From: Gemmatimonadota bacterium
Lineage (GTDB): Bacteria > Gemmatimonadota > Gemmatimonadetes > Palauibacterales > KS3-K002
Length of the DNA: 64,000 nt
NCBI GenBank assembly: GCA_020344215.1
Contig: CP070815.1
Span: forward strand, 3,866,199-3,930,198
Reading direction: 5' to 3'
How positions within the stretch are numbered: position 1 is the stretch's first letter; every line of letters starts with the position of its first letter. Under the pieces are notes generated by a model, which did no database searches, was not told the DNA's origin, and was given only the letters and a program-made list of their open reading frames with translations. Shown here in pieces: positions 43,372 to 51,679 of the stretch. The translations under genes and the position numbers were made by a program.

Positions 43372-43557
43372 TCTTCAATATCCAATATCCGACATTCAGT
43401 GTCCTGGTTACCAAGCTAGGCCTCGTGCGTCAGGAACCAAGCCGCAACGCCCGATGATCAATTGTCTCAGGCATTGATACTCGAGTATTGGTCCTTGGCT
43501 CTTGAATGATCCTCGATTACCCGGGCGTTGGTTGTCGGTTATTGGGTATTCAGATCA
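43372..43557. repeat. Degenerate heptamer repeats, two arms, locus 10
   Basis: The first block (43372-43406) reads CTTCAAT, ATCCAAT, ATCCGAC, ATTCAGT, GTCCTGG. The second block (about 43481-43557) includes TGGTCCT, TGGCTCT, TGAATGA, GTTGTCG, GTTATTG, GGTATTC. The match between arms is looser here than at other loci. It fills the gap between the DUF402 and DsbA-like genes. Confidence 0.55.
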
Positions 43558-44085
43558 CCCACCCGTGACCCGCAGCGTTCTCACCCGCGCCAGATCATAC
43601 TCCCGAACAACCTCCGGCGGCCACTCCCCTGAGCGCACCTCTTCGATGAGAGAGTCGAGCTCGCGGCGTGCCCGCTCTGCCGTGGCGGTATCGATCCAGA
43701 GGCGGTCGACAGCCTCATCGAACTCGTCCTGGTCGAGCACCTGGAATCGTCCGTCGCGATCGATCCACAGGTCGAGGCACAGATCGTACATCTTCCAGAT
43801 CCTGCCCTCCAGCCTGACGGGCGTGATAAGGTTGACGTAATATCCGGTGAAGGTGCCGTCCTTCAGGTGGAAACGGCCGAGGTCGTGCCAGGCATCTGGA
43901 AAAACGAACCAGACGATCGCGGCGCCCGGTTCGTAGATCACCTTGTCGCCGACCTGTAGGGTGGTCCCCACCGTCGATGGATCGTGGAGCGTCACCTTGT
44001 GGTCGGGTCGGTCGACGACGAGGTCCTGCACGAATATGTCCAGCCGGTCGGGCGGCCGCCGGTAGTGTATCTCGACCTGCGGCAT
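43555..44085 (-). CDS. DUF402 domain protein
   Basis: This 176-residue protein carries a DUF402 domain: GAAIVWFVFPDAWHDLGRFH, TGYYVNLITPVRLEG and YDLCLDLWIDRDGRFQVLDQDEFD. Related domains in the FAU-1 and nucleoside phosphatase families bind nucleotides or RNA and use clustered acidic residues for metal. The ATG at 44085 was chosen because the family begins near VEIHYRRP; it lies 4 bp after the fadJ stop, so the two are probably in one operon. Confidence 0.82.
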   Translation of the reverse strand: MPQVEIHYRRPPDRLDIFVQDLVVDRPDHKVTLHDPSTVGTTLQVGDKVIYEPGAAIVWFVFPDAWHDLGRFHLKDGTFTGYYVNLITPVRLEGRIWKMYDLCLDLWIDRDGRFQVLDQDEFDEAVDRLWIDTATAERARRELDSLIEEVRSGEWPPEVVREYDLARVRTLRVTGG

Positions 44086-44089
44086 CGGC

Positions 44090-46213
44090 TCAGGCGTAGA
44101 ATGAGTCGCGCCCCTCCAGGCCAGGCGCTGGCTCCAGCCGTGGGCCGACCGCCGCGGCGTAGTGACGCAGACGTTCCGTGATGCGGCCGAGGCCGATCGA
44201 GTCGGCGTAGCGCAGCAGTCCGCCACGGAACGGCGGGAACCCGGTGCCCATGATCATCGCAACGTCGAGCGTGCCCGGCGAATCGACGACTTGCTCATCG
44301 AGGATGCGCGCCGCCTCGTTGATCATGCCGAAGACCATCCGCTCCTCGGCCTCGGCCGAACTGGGCGGCGTGCCAGTGGCTTCCCGGCGAAGCAGTTTCA
44401 CGATTTCCGGGTTGACGCCCTTTGCCTCCTTGCCGTCATAGCGGTAAAGGCCCAGGCCGCCCTTCCGCCCGGCCACACCGGTGGCCAACACCTCACCCAT
44501 GACGGGGGCGGGCGTGAAGCGCTCGCCGAAACCGTTCACCATCGTCTGGCTCACCTCGGCTACGACGTCGAGGCCGATCTCGTCCAGGAGTCGCAGCGGG
44601 CCGACGGGCATCCCGAACTGCGACATTGCGCGGTCGAGGCGCTCGATCGACATCCCTTCCTGGAGCAGATGGCCGGCTTCGGTCAGGTAGGCGGCGAGGA
44701 TGCGGTTGACCACGAAGCCCGGCGAGTCCTTCACGACGACGGGCGTCTTGCCGAGATGGACGGCCACCTCGAACGCCGTTGCCAGCGTGTCGTCCGATGT
44801 CTGCGCGCCGCGCACAACTTCGACCAGCGGCATGCGGTGCGGCGGGTTGAAGAAGTGAAGCCCGCAAACGCGTTCCGGCTGGCCCAGGTCCCTTTGCAGT
44901 GCGCTGATCGAGAGCGCCGACGTGTTGCTGGCGATCAGCGCGGTCGCCGAGACGTTCTCTTCGATCTGCTTGAAGACCTGGCGCTTCACATCCATCAGCT
45001 CCAGGACGGCCTCGACGACGACGTCCAGCCTCTCGAAGCCGTCGTAGCTGGTGGTCCCGCGCAGGTTCTTCTTTCGTTCCTTGAGTTCTGCTTCGGACCA
45101 GCCGGCACGCTCGGCGGCTTTGTCCAGCAAGCCGCGGGCCCGGTCGATCCCGGCCTCCACACGGTCGCGATCGAGGTCGACGACGCGGACCGGTATGCCC
45201 TGGTAGGCGAAGAGCTCGGCGACCCCGGCGCCCATGAGGCCGGCGCCCACGACGCCGGCTCGCTTGACCTTGGCCGGCTCACCGGCCGGCGCCCGTTTGC
45301 GGGCGGACTCGGTGAGCTGGTAGACGGCGATCAGGTTCTTGCAGACGGGTGTGACCGAGAGTTCGCCGAACGCCTCCGCCTCCCGCGCGTATGCCCGCTC
45401 CTTGGGGCTCGCCAGGCCGTCGACGATGACGTCGAGTGCTCTGGGGAGCGCCGGGTAGTGGCCTTTCGTGCGGGCGGCCAGCGTCTTGTGCGTGAAGCGC
45501 CGGATCAGCCATCGGGCAGGCGGGCCCTCCTGAACGGCCCGGGCGGTGAGCGAGCGGCGGCGGCCGCCCGGCTTCTTCCCGGTACGAGCGAGCTTCTGGG
45601 CGAAGGCGCCGGCCTCCTCGTCAAAGCGGTCGGCGTCGTAGAGCTTGTCGACGAGCCCCATCTTCTGCGCGCGCTTCGCGCTCACCTGCCTGCCGGACAG
45701 GATCAGGTCGAGGGCGGGGCGCAGGCCGGCGAGGCGCGGAGTGCGGACGGTGCCACCGAGGCCCGGCAGGATGCCGATCTGGGTCTCGGGGAAGCGCAGC
45801 CCGGTGCGCGGGTGGTCGCTGGCGACACGGAAGTCGCAGGCGAGGACCAGCTCGAGGCCGCCGCCGACGCAGGCACCGTCGATCGCCGCCAGTGTGGCGA
45901 CCGGCAGTCGCTCCAGTCGCAGCAGGATCGTCTGGCCGCGGCGCGACATCTCGGCGCCCTCGGCCGCGCTCTCGATCACGGCCAGCTCCTCGATGTTCGC
46001 GCCGGCGATGAAATTCCGGTGCTTGCCGCTCCGGATGAGCAGCGCTCGGACCTCGCCACGAGCCGCCGCCTCCTCGAGCGAGGCCAGTAGCTCGTCCAGC
46101 CGCAGCATGACCTGGCGAGTCAGCAGGTTGACCTTGGAATCGGGGCGATCGAACGTGAGGATGGCGAGGCCGTCCCGGACTTCGAGTTGGAGGTCGGAGA
46201 CCGCTTGACTCAT
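44090..46213 (-). CDS. fadJ: Fatty acid oxidation bifunctional enzyme (enoyl-CoA hydratase / 3-hydroxyacyl-CoA dehydrogenase)
   Basis: This 707-residue protein combines two beta-oxidation steps. The N-terminal crotonase domain (1-190) has the oxyanion-hole region FIAGANIEEL and GGGLELVLACDFRVA, then PETQIGILPGLGGT. The middle holds the NAD-binding GVVGAGLMGAGVAE and the catalytic motif GLHFFNPPHRMPLVEVV. Two helical C-terminal dehydrogenase domains follow, the first with KDSPGFVVNRIL. AAGGAG lies 9 bases before the ATG. FadB and FadJ cannot be told apart with certainty from sequence; no thiolase is adjacent. Confidence 0.93.
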   Translation of the reverse strand: MSQAVSDLQLEVRDGLAILTFDRPDSKVNLLTRQVMLRLDELLASLEEAAARGEVRALLIRSGKHRNFIAGANIEELAVIESAAEGAEMSRRGQTILLRLERLPVATLAAIDGACVGGGLELVLACDFRVASDHPRTGLRFPETQIGILPGLGGTVRTPRLAGLRPALDLILSGRQVSAKRAQKMGLVDKLYDADRFDEEAGAFAQKLARTGKKPGGRRRSLTARAVQEGPPARWLIRRFTHKTLAARTKGHYPALPRALDVIVDGLASPKERAYAREAEAFGELSVTPVCKNLIAVYQLTESARKRAPAGEPAKVKRAGVVGAGLMGAGVAELFAYQGIPVRVVDLDRDRVEAGIDRARGLLDKAAERAGWSEAELKERKKNLRGTTSYDGFERLDVVVEAVLELMDVKRQVFKQIEENVSATALIASNTSALSISALQRDLGQPERVCGLHFFNPPHRMPLVEVVRGAQTSDDTLATAFEVAVHLGKTPVVVKDSPGFVVNRILAAYLTEAGHLLQEGMSIERLDRAMSQFGMPVGPLRLLDEIGLDVVAEVSQTMVNGFGERFTPAPVMGEVLATGVAGRKGGLGLYRYDGKEAKGVNPEIVKLLRREATGTPPSSAEAEERMVFGMINEAARILDEQVVDSPGTLDVAMIMGTGFPPFRGGLLRYADSIGLGRITERLRHYAAAVGPRLEPAPGLEGRDSFYA

Positions 46214-46297
46214 GGGATGGATCTCCTTGTGGCAAGTACGACGGGCGGCGCCCGTGGAGCGCCGCCCGGCCGAGTCAGCTGTGAAGCTGAGTCGGCT

Positions 46298-47053
46298 CTA
46301 GTAAATGGGGCGGACCTCGGCGTTGGCGTTGTCGATTCTCAGACTGTCCACCCCGCCGGCCGACTCGTAGGCCACATTCCAGTACAGCTCTTCAAAGACG
46401 AGCTTCGTGCGCGTGTGGATCCACCAACGGCCGCGTGGCACTTTGAAATAAGCCCAACCGTCGACGTCGGTCGTATCCTCCAGCTCCTCGCCCAGCATCT
46501 CGACGAGGCTGTCGACGATCTCACTGTAGGTGTCGAAAGCCCTGTCTCCCCAGGACTGCATCACCGCGTTGAACGAGTCGGCGCGCTGCCGGTAGGCGCC
46601 CTGCAGCTCCGTGAACTCGTCAAAGTAGCGTGTCTGGTCCCGCTCGAGACGATTGACCTGGCTTTCCAGATCCTCGAAGCGCTGATACGCCCGGAAGTAC
46701 TCTGTGCTGGAGCGGTCCATCCGCTGCATCCGCTGGGACAGATCCTGCAGCTCGGACCGGATCTCGTTCCACGCGCTTTCCGCCTCCGTCCAGCGCGCCC
46801 GGACGGCGGCGACCGAGTCGCGCAGCTCGACCAGGTCTGCCGGAGGCTGCGGCTCAGGCTCCGTGGCCTCGGCGGATAGAGTGCTGAAGATCGAGTCCCG
46901 GTCGTACGGCATCATCCGGATAATCAGCTGAGACTGAGCCGTGACCTCGCCGTCGGGGCCCTCGGAAACGGCCTGCACTGCCAGCTGGGTCGAGCGGCTG
47001 CACGCCGACAATGTGACCAGCGTGGCAAAGCCTAAAACCCAATGCTTGTTCAT
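46298..47053 (-). CDS. Lipoprotein with coiled coil, unknown
   Basis: This 251-residue protein has a lipoprotein signal (GFATLVTLSACSR), a long helical coiled-coil part (about residues 70-180, with WNEIRSELQDLSQRMQRM and FEDLESQVNRLERDQ), and a C-terminal beta domain with GWAYFKVPRGRWWIHTRTK. GGGAGAG precedes the ATG. The family is not recognised. The gene is divergent from the LemA gene, and both products are predicted envelope lipoproteins with helical cores. Confidence 0.75.
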   Translation of the reverse strand: MNKHWVLGFATLVTLSACSRSTQLAVQAVSEGPDGEVTAQSQLIIRMMPYDRDSIFSTLSAEATEPEPQPPADLVELRDSVAAVRARWTEAESAWNEIRSELQDLSQRMQRMDRSSTEYFRAYQRFEDLESQVNRLERDQTRYFDEFTELQGAYRQRADSFNAVMQSWGDRAFDTYSEIVDSLVEMLGEELEDTTDVDGWAYFKVPRGRWWIHTRTKLVFEELYWNVAYESAGGVDSLRIDNANAEVRPIY

Positions 47054-47262
47054 TGAGCTCTCCCAGATTAAAGTTTCTGCCCGCTGAATCGACGAAACCT
47101 AGGTGGGACGCGACCAGTTTTCAAGAACCGGGTGCGCCGCGCACTGAGCCCGACCGCCGGGCGGCGAGACGAGCGCGGCGGCCGCGGGAAACGGGGCTGG
47201 TGGCGCGAGAGATGGACATGCCTTTGGGGTCATTGAGCAGAGATCCCGAGGTGCCGCTCGGG

Positions 47263-47835
47263 ATGCCGGCGGTCCGCCGGCCGCGGCTCCTGGCAGCGCT
47301 GCTCGCCACAGCGCTCCTGTCAGGCTGTGGCTACAGCCGGATCCAGGAGCTGGATGAGCGGGCGGCCGAGGCCCGCTCCGATATCGAGGTCCAGCTGCTA
47401 CGCCGTAGCGAGGTGGTCCCCTCGCTGGTCGAGACGGTCGAGCGCTACGCGGAGGTCGAGTCGAGCGTGATCGAGGCAGTGGCAGACTCGCGGGTGGGGC
47501 TGGTCGCGGCGGTCCGCTCAGCCGACCTATCGGCCATGCAGTCGGCCAGTGGGGCGCTATCCCGTGCTCTGGGCGACCTGCTGGCGGCGGTGGCCGACTA
47601 CGCCGATCTGCAGGCGGACCCCGGCTTCCAACGGTTGCGCTCGCAGCTCGAGGATACGAGGGACCAGATCGTCCGCGCAGCCCGCAGTTACAACGAGGCG
47701 GTGGGCAGCTACAACGAGTTCATCGCAGCGTTCCCCCAGGCGGTAACCGCGAGGGTGATCGGAGCTGAACGACGCCAGCCGTTCGGCTCCTCGGAGGAGA
47801 CCGACTCGGCCTCGGTCGATCCGGCCGACGAGTGA
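47263..47835 (+). CDS. LemA family lipoprotein
   Basis: This 190-residue protein has a lipobox (LLATALLSGCGYS) followed by a LemA-type helical domain: DIEVQLLRRSEVVPSLVETVERYAEVESSVIEAVADSR, then ALGDLLAAVADYADLQADPGFQRL and YNEAVGSYNEFIAAFP. LemA proteins are membrane-linked; their role is not settled. The ATG at 47263 has GAGGTG upstream and starts the signal peptide. Earlier in-frame starts at 47053 and 47212 would lengthen the N-terminus by up to 70 residues. It converges on the yggT gene. Confidence 0.83.
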   Translation: MPAVRRPRLLAALLATALLSGCGYSRIQELDERAAEARSDIEVQLLRRSEVVPSLVETVERYAEVESSVIEAVADSRVGLVAAVRSADLSAMQSASGALSRALGDLLAAVADYADLQADPGFQRLRSQLEDTRDQIVRAARSYNEAVGSYNEFIAAFPQAVTARVIGAERRQPFGSSEETDSASVDPADE

Positions 47836-47840
47836 CGGCG

Positions 47841-48083
47841 CTAGGTCAGTAACCTCTTCACCAGCTCGAGCCCGATCAGCACCACGAGGGGCGAAAGATC
47901 GATCCCTGCCGTGTCCGGCAGCGCCTTCCGCACCGGATCGAGCACCGGGTCGGTCAACCTCTTGAGCAGCTCGATGGTCGGGTGATCCGAGTCGGGCGAG
48001 GTGAACCAGGAGATTATCGCCCGCACGAGGATGAGCCCTTGGTAGAGGGTGATGAGGGCTACGAGAAGAGCTGAGATTCTCAC
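47841..48083 (-). CDS. YggT family membrane protein
   Basis: This protein of about 80 residues has two membrane segments (near VALITLYQGLILVRAIISWF and LSPLVVLIGLELVKRLL) separated by the family loop LLKRLTDPVLDPVRKALP. YggT proteins are linked to osmotic tolerance and to cell-division gene clusters in other bacteria. The GTG at 48083 was chosen because it begins the family-type N-terminus; GTGs at 48092 and 48131 would add 3 or 16 residues. Confidence 0.82.
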   Translation of the reverse strand: MRISALLVALITLYQGLILVRAIISWFTSPDSDHPTIELLKRLTDPVLDPVRKALPDTAGIDLSPLVVLIGLELVKRLLT

Positions 48084-48202
48084 GTGTCCCACCGCTTGTA
48101 GTTCGTTGTGCGTCCGCTGGTCACGAGTCACTACGACGGTGTGGAAGGGGCGGTTTCAGGCCGGGACCGAGCGGGCGCCGGATTGTGAGTTTGGCCACCT
48201 TT

Positions 48203-48232
48203 TTGACGACGGCGGCGCTCCGTGGCTAGTAT
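48203..48232 (+). promoter_or_regulatory. Sigma-70-type promoter for the HemQ-Rieske gene
   Basis: TTGACG (48203-48208) and TAGTAT (48227-48232) are 18 bp apart, about 45 bp before the start codon. GGGAG lies near the ATG at 48278. Confidence 0.5.
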
Positions 48233-48277
48233 GCTAGGCTTCAGACGAACAATTATCGATACGCGAAGGGAGTAACG

Positions 48278-49321
48278 ATGGCTGGTGGGGAGGAGAAGCG
48301 TCAGCTTGTTCGCTACCTGTTCTGCAAGCTGGACCCGATCTGGCGCCGGCAGAGCATGGACAAGCAGATCGAGCAGAAGATCGAGTTGAGCGACACGATC
48401 CGCGGATTCCAGGCGAAGTGCCTGCTCAGGTCGTACAGCACGATGGGCACGCGGGGCGACACCGACTTCATGCTCTGGCAGGCGACAGAGGACCTGGAGA
48501 CGCTGCAGGCGCTGGAGACGGCGATCTTCTCCACGCGTATGGGTGCGTACCTGAGGACGCCGTACAGCTACCTGGCAATGACGAAGCGGTCGATCTACGA
48601 GTTCCCGGAGGATCCTGAGCAGGATGACCAGATTGTACTGACGCCGCAGGATTCGAAGTATCTCTTCCTCTACCCGTTCGTGAAGACACGGCCGTGGTAC
48701 AAGCTGCCGCAGGCCGAGCGCCAGGAGATGATGAGCGAGCACGTGCGCATCGGTCGCAAGTATCCGGACATCAGAATCAACACGGCGTACTCGTTCGGGC
48801 TCGACGACCAGGAGTTCATGGTCGGTTTCGAGGGCGACGATCCGGGAGAGTTTCTCGACCTGGTCATGCAGCTGAGAGAGAGCGACGCCTCGGCCTACAC
48901 GCTGCAGGACACGCCGATCTTCACCTGCATCCAGATGTCGCTCTGGGACGTGCTCGACTCGCTGGGCGGCGCGTCGGTCTCTGAGCTGGCGCGGGCGGCG
49001 GAGCGCGACGCCGAAGGCTTCGTCGCCGTCGCCACGCTGGGCGAGCTAGCGCCGGGGGCCTCGAAGCGGGTATACAACGGTGCGGATGCCATCGCACTCT
49101 TCAACGTAGACGGGACGTACTACGCGCTGAGCGATCGCTGCTCGCACGGGCGCGCCTCGCTGAGCGAAGGTTCGGTGGCCGGTGACGGCTGCACGCTCAA
49201 CTGCCCGTGGCACGGCGGTATGTTCGACATTCGCACGGGAGAACCGGCTGGCGGCCCGGTGCGTGAGGGAATTAAGAAGTATCGGGTGAAGGTGGAGGGG
49301 GACCGAATCTTGGTAGGATGA
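48278..49321 (+). CDS. HemQ/chlorite dismutase-family protein fused to a Rieske domain
   Basis: The 347-residue protein joins two domains. Residues 1-225 are a Cld/HemQ-type heme domain: Y132, K136 and H155 in YPFVK and SEHVRIGRKY align with the tyrosine, lysine and proximal histidine that HemQ uses to decarboxylate coproheme. Residues about 245-345 are a Rieske [2Fe-2S] domain with C288-S-H290 and C309-PW-H312. The joint is a short Ala/Glu-rich helix. There is no signal peptide, so it acts in the cytoplasm. It has its own promoter and no heme synthesis gene next to it. Activity as a coproheme decarboxylase is likely from the residues; an electron-transfer role for the Rieske part is inference. 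Confidence 0.88.
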   Translation: MAGGEEKRQLVRYLFCKLDPIWRRQSMDKQIEQKIELSDTIRGFQAKCLLRSYSTMGTRGDTDFMLWQATEDLETLQALETAIFSTRMGAYLRTPYSYLAMTKRSIYEFPEDPEQDDQIVLTPQDSKYLFLYPFVKTRPWYKLPQAERQEMMSEHVRIGRKYPDIRINTAYSFGLDDQEFMVGFEGDDPGEFLDLVMQLRESDASAYTLQDTPIFTCIQMSLWDVLDSLGGASVSELARAAERDAEGFVAVATLGELAPGASKRVYNGADAIALFNVDGTYYALSDRCSHGRASLSEGSVAGDGCTLNCPWHGGMFDIRTGEPAGGPVREGIKKYRVKVEGDRILVG

Positions 49322-49335
49322 ACTTGGAAGTTCGT

Positions 49336-49369
49336 TGGGAATCCCCGAATCGACATTCGAGAATTCCCA
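49336..49369. repeat. Nested palindromic hairpin, repeat-family remnant, locus 11
   Basis: TGGGAAT (49336-49342) pairs with ATTCCCA (49363-49369), and within it CGAAT pairs with ATTCG around CGAC. The GAAT/ATTC units match the repeat family, but only one or two units remain per arm. Confidence 0.55.
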
Positions 49370-49404
49370 TTAGACGTCGCCCCATCCCGAACTCGCACCG
49401 CCCC

Positions 49405-49431
49405 CAAAAAAGAGCGGGCAGGCGCCCGCTC
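49405..49431 (-). terminator. Rho-independent terminator of the M23 peptidase gene
   Basis: GAGCGGGC pairs with GCCCGCTC around a 4-base loop. On the minus strand it is followed by TTTTTTGGGGG, a clear T-tract, 32 bp after the peptidase stop codon. Confidence 0.85.
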
Positions 49432-49462
49432 ATCTAGGTTTCGAAGAAGCTTTCCCGGATGC

Positions 49463-50398
49463 CTATTCCACGATCACGTGCTCCAGCCGGTAGTGCTCGG
49501 GGTTGACCGCCCGACCATCAACCAGCACCTCGTAGTGGACGTGCGGGCCCTTCGCCAGGCCACTGCTTCCCACGTGCGCGATCACGTCACCACGCCGCAC
49601 CGAGTCGCCCACCTTGACCTTCAGGTTCCTCTCGTTGTGGGCGTAACGCGTCTTGATCCCATTGCCGTGGTCGATCTCCACGGTCCAACCGTAGCCGGGC
49701 CGCCAGCCCGCATACGTGACCTGGCCGTCCGCGGTGGTCACTATCGGCGTGCCGCGCCGCGCCGAGAGATCGATACCTTCATGGGGGCGACGAACGTTCA
49801 GCAGGGGGTGCCAGCGGCTGCGGCTGAAGGAGGAGCTCAACCATCCGCTGGTGGGGTCGATCGACGGGTAGCTGGCGAGCCGGTCGCGGTGCGCCTCCAT
49901 CGCCTTCGACGCCTCCTGAAGGCTCGCCTGCAGCAGGTTCGACTGCCGCAGCAGGCGGTTCAGGTCAGCCGTGGTGTTGAACACGTGACCGCCAAGATCG
50001 GCGTCGAGCTCCAGGAGCGGCTCGCTCTCGATCGAGCCCGTCCCCGGACCCCCGATACCTACCTGCCGAACTTCAGGATCGATCTGCGGAAGACCGGCCA
50101 ACAGCCGGAACCGACGGTCACGTTCCGAGATCGCGGTGAGCGACGCCGTCAGCTGGTCCACCGTCTCCTGCATCCGCTCCACATCCGCCACCAGCAGAGC
50201 ATTCTCCCGCTCGAGACTCTCCGCTTGCACCAGGTCCCCCAGCTTGAGGACCAGCGCCGCGGAGGCTACGAGGATGAACAGGAGCACGCCAGCGACCCCG
50301 GCCACTGCATAGCGGAGCGTCCGCTGCGAGATCTGCAGCGAATGCGCCGGCTGCGGTGAGTCGGTGATGACTAGGAACGTCAGGCGGTTTCGTTCCAT
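49463..50398 (-). CDS. M23 family murein endopeptidase (LytM-type)
   Basis: This 311-residue protein has one N-terminal membrane helix (about residues 27-50), a coiled-coil stretch (ERENALLVADVERMQETVDQL) and a C-terminal M23 zinc peptidase domain. The zinc ligands are seen in RPHEGIDLSA (H-x3-D) and GPHVHYEV (H-x-H). Membrane-bound M23 proteins with coiled coils cut or regulate cutting of peptidoglycan during division or elongation. The ATG at 50396-50398 was chosen; a TTG eight codons earlier is possible. All catalytic residues are present, so it is probably active. Confidence 0.9.
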   Translation of the reverse strand: MERNRLTFLVITDSPQPAHSLQISQRTLRYAVAGVAGVLLFILVASAALVLKLGDLVQAESLERENALLVADVERMQETVDQLTASLTAISERDRRFRLLAGLPQIDPEVRQVGIGGPGTGSIESEPLLELDADLGGHVFNTTADLNRLLRQSNLLQASLQEASKAMEAHRDRLASYPSIDPTSGWLSSSFSRSRWHPLLNVRRPHEGIDLSARRGTPIVTTADGQVTYAGWRPGYGWTVEIDHGNGIKTRYAHNERNLKVKVGDSVRRGDVIAHVGSSGLAKGPHVHYEVLVDGRAVNPEHYRLEHVIVE

Positions 50399-50834
50399 CC
50401 CTCGCTCGGGTTCGCGAAGCAAGTTGTCAAGACATGTCCACCGGCGTTTACAGCCTTCCCGTCAGGCGACGTGCGTCCGCCTTGCGGGGTCACGGCTTAC
50501 CGATGGAGGAGGGGGCGGGCCACGTTAACAACTTCGTGCGGCACTGTCAAGCACCACACCATGTGCGAGGGTAGCAAACTCTGTTCCCCGTCACACATAA
50601 TGGAGCTAACTAATTATGTCACATGGTATTACGTGCGCGGGAGAGGCCCCGAAAACGACCTCCGGACCGGTAATAATTGACCGGTAGGCGGAAATTTTGC
50701 CCGAATCTCCAGGGGCTCTGATCGAGCCCCTGGTTGCGCTCCCCGGAGCGCCCTGGCAGTATTGAACCGGCCCCTCCAGGCGCGCGTACTGTACAGGGAA
50801 GCTGGCCGCGAGCCGCTGCCTTGGGAGAAGCCAA
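50399..50834. other. Divergent intergenic region between the M23 peptidase and yqiJ-like gene
   Basis: This 436-bp gap includes an unusually AT-rich stretch around 50595-50635 for this genome and a perfect 10-bp hairpin at 50709-50733. TTGACC at about 50679 has no good -10 partner. No gene or heptamer array is seen. Confidence 0.5.
50709..50733 (+). promoter_or_regulatory. Perfect hairpin in the leader of the yqiJ-like/flotillin operon
   Basis: CCAGGGGCTC pairs with GAGCCCCTGG around TGATC, about 100 bp before the start codon. No T-tract follows, so it is less likely to be a terminator and may be an mRNA structure or protein site. Confidence 0.4.
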
Positions 50835-51512
50835 GTGCTTGGGATATACATAATTGCCGCTATGGTCGGCGGTGGGCTGCTCGTTTTCTCGGTCCTCAGT
50901 GGCGCCCACCACGACGTCGGCGACGTGGACGTTCACGGGCTCGACGTGGACGCCTCCGGGTTCGATGCGGACGTATCGGGAATGGATGTGGACGTGGCGG
51001 GAGCCGACGTGCATGTCGGCGGGCTCGACGCGGACCACGACGTTGACGTCGGTCATGGCGGGGCGGGGGCACTGGTGCTGGGGTTCTTCCGGCCGCGCAA
51101 CCTCATCTTCTTCCTCACCGCCTTCGGCTTCACCGGGACGTTGCTCACCGTGACGAACGCGTCGGCGCCGAACGCCGCGCTTCTGCTATCGCTGGTTATG
51201 GGCGGCGGCGCGATGCTGCTCACGCACTCAGTCTTCACCTGGCTGCGGCGCAGCGAGGTCGGTGTCGACATGGTGGGCGACCGGGAGATCGAGGGCCACA
51301 CCGCGCGGGTCGTGCTACCGCTGGCGCCGGGCCAGCCGGGGCGAGTGGCCTGCACGATCGCTGACCGTGAATACTATCTCACCGCGCGTGTATCTAGGGA
51401 TGTAACGGGACAGCTCGCGGCTGGCACCGAGGTCGTCATCCTGAGCCTCGCGGATGGGGTAGCTGAGGTCATCCCGTTCGACGTGCCGGAGCTTCCATCA
51501 GCAGAGAGTTGA
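50835..51512 (+). CDS. YqiJ/NfeD-like membrane protein with Asp/His-rich repeats
   Basis: This 225-residue protein has an N-terminal helix, then an Asp/His/Gly-rich repeat region (residues 25-75), two or three membrane helices (about 78-140), and a C-terminal OB-like NfeD domain (about 145-220, GHTARVVLPLAPGQPGRVAC then GTEVVILSLADGVAEVIP). It matches the YqiJ (DUF1449) type that is paired with flotillin YqiK in E. coli; the next gene here is indeed flotillin-like. The start is a GTG with GGGAGAAG upstream. The repeat region lies outside the membrane and may bind metal. Confidence 0.82.
   Translation: MLGIYIIAAMVGGGLLVFSVLSGAHHDVGDVDVHGLDVDASGFDADVSGMDVDVAGADVHVGGLDADHDVDVGHGGAGALVLGFFRPRNLIFFLTAFGFTGTLLTVTNASAPNAALLLSLVMGGGAMLLTHSVFTWLRRSEVGVDMVGDREIEGHTARVVLPLAPGQPGRVACTIADREYYLTARVSRDVTGQLAAGTEVVILSLADGVAEVIPFDVPELPSAES
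50928..51032 (+). repeat. Five 21-bp repeats encoding a heptapeptide
   Basis: Residues 32-66 of the YqiJ-like protein are five 7-residue units: DVHGLDV, DASGFDA, DVSGMDV, DVAGADV, HVGGLDA. The pattern is (D/H)-(V/A)-x-G-x-D-(V/A). A further Asp/His-rich run follows (DHDVDVGH). Confidence 0.85.
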
Positions 51513-51547
51513 GGATAACTCTAGGAAACGGCGGAGCAGGGCGGGCT

Positions 51548-51637
51548 GCGAATTCCGAGTGCCGGATGCGGAACGCCGAATGCTGACACCCAGACGCATG
51601 GGTATTCAGTATCCTACATTCGAGATTCGCAGTCAGC
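51548..51637. repeat. Heptamer tandem repeat, facing arms, locus 12
   Basis: The left arm (51548-51589) is GCGAATT, CCGAGTG, CCGGATG, CGGAACG, CCGAATG, CTGACAC. The right arm (51603-51637) is TATTCAG, TATCCTA, CATTCGA, GATTCGC, AGTCAGC. It separates the yqiJ-like and flotillin genes, which may still be cotranscribed. Confidence 0.75.
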
Positions 51638-51679
51638 GTTGGCCCGGCCGTTTCAAACCGGAAAGTCGAGGGTAGCCGC

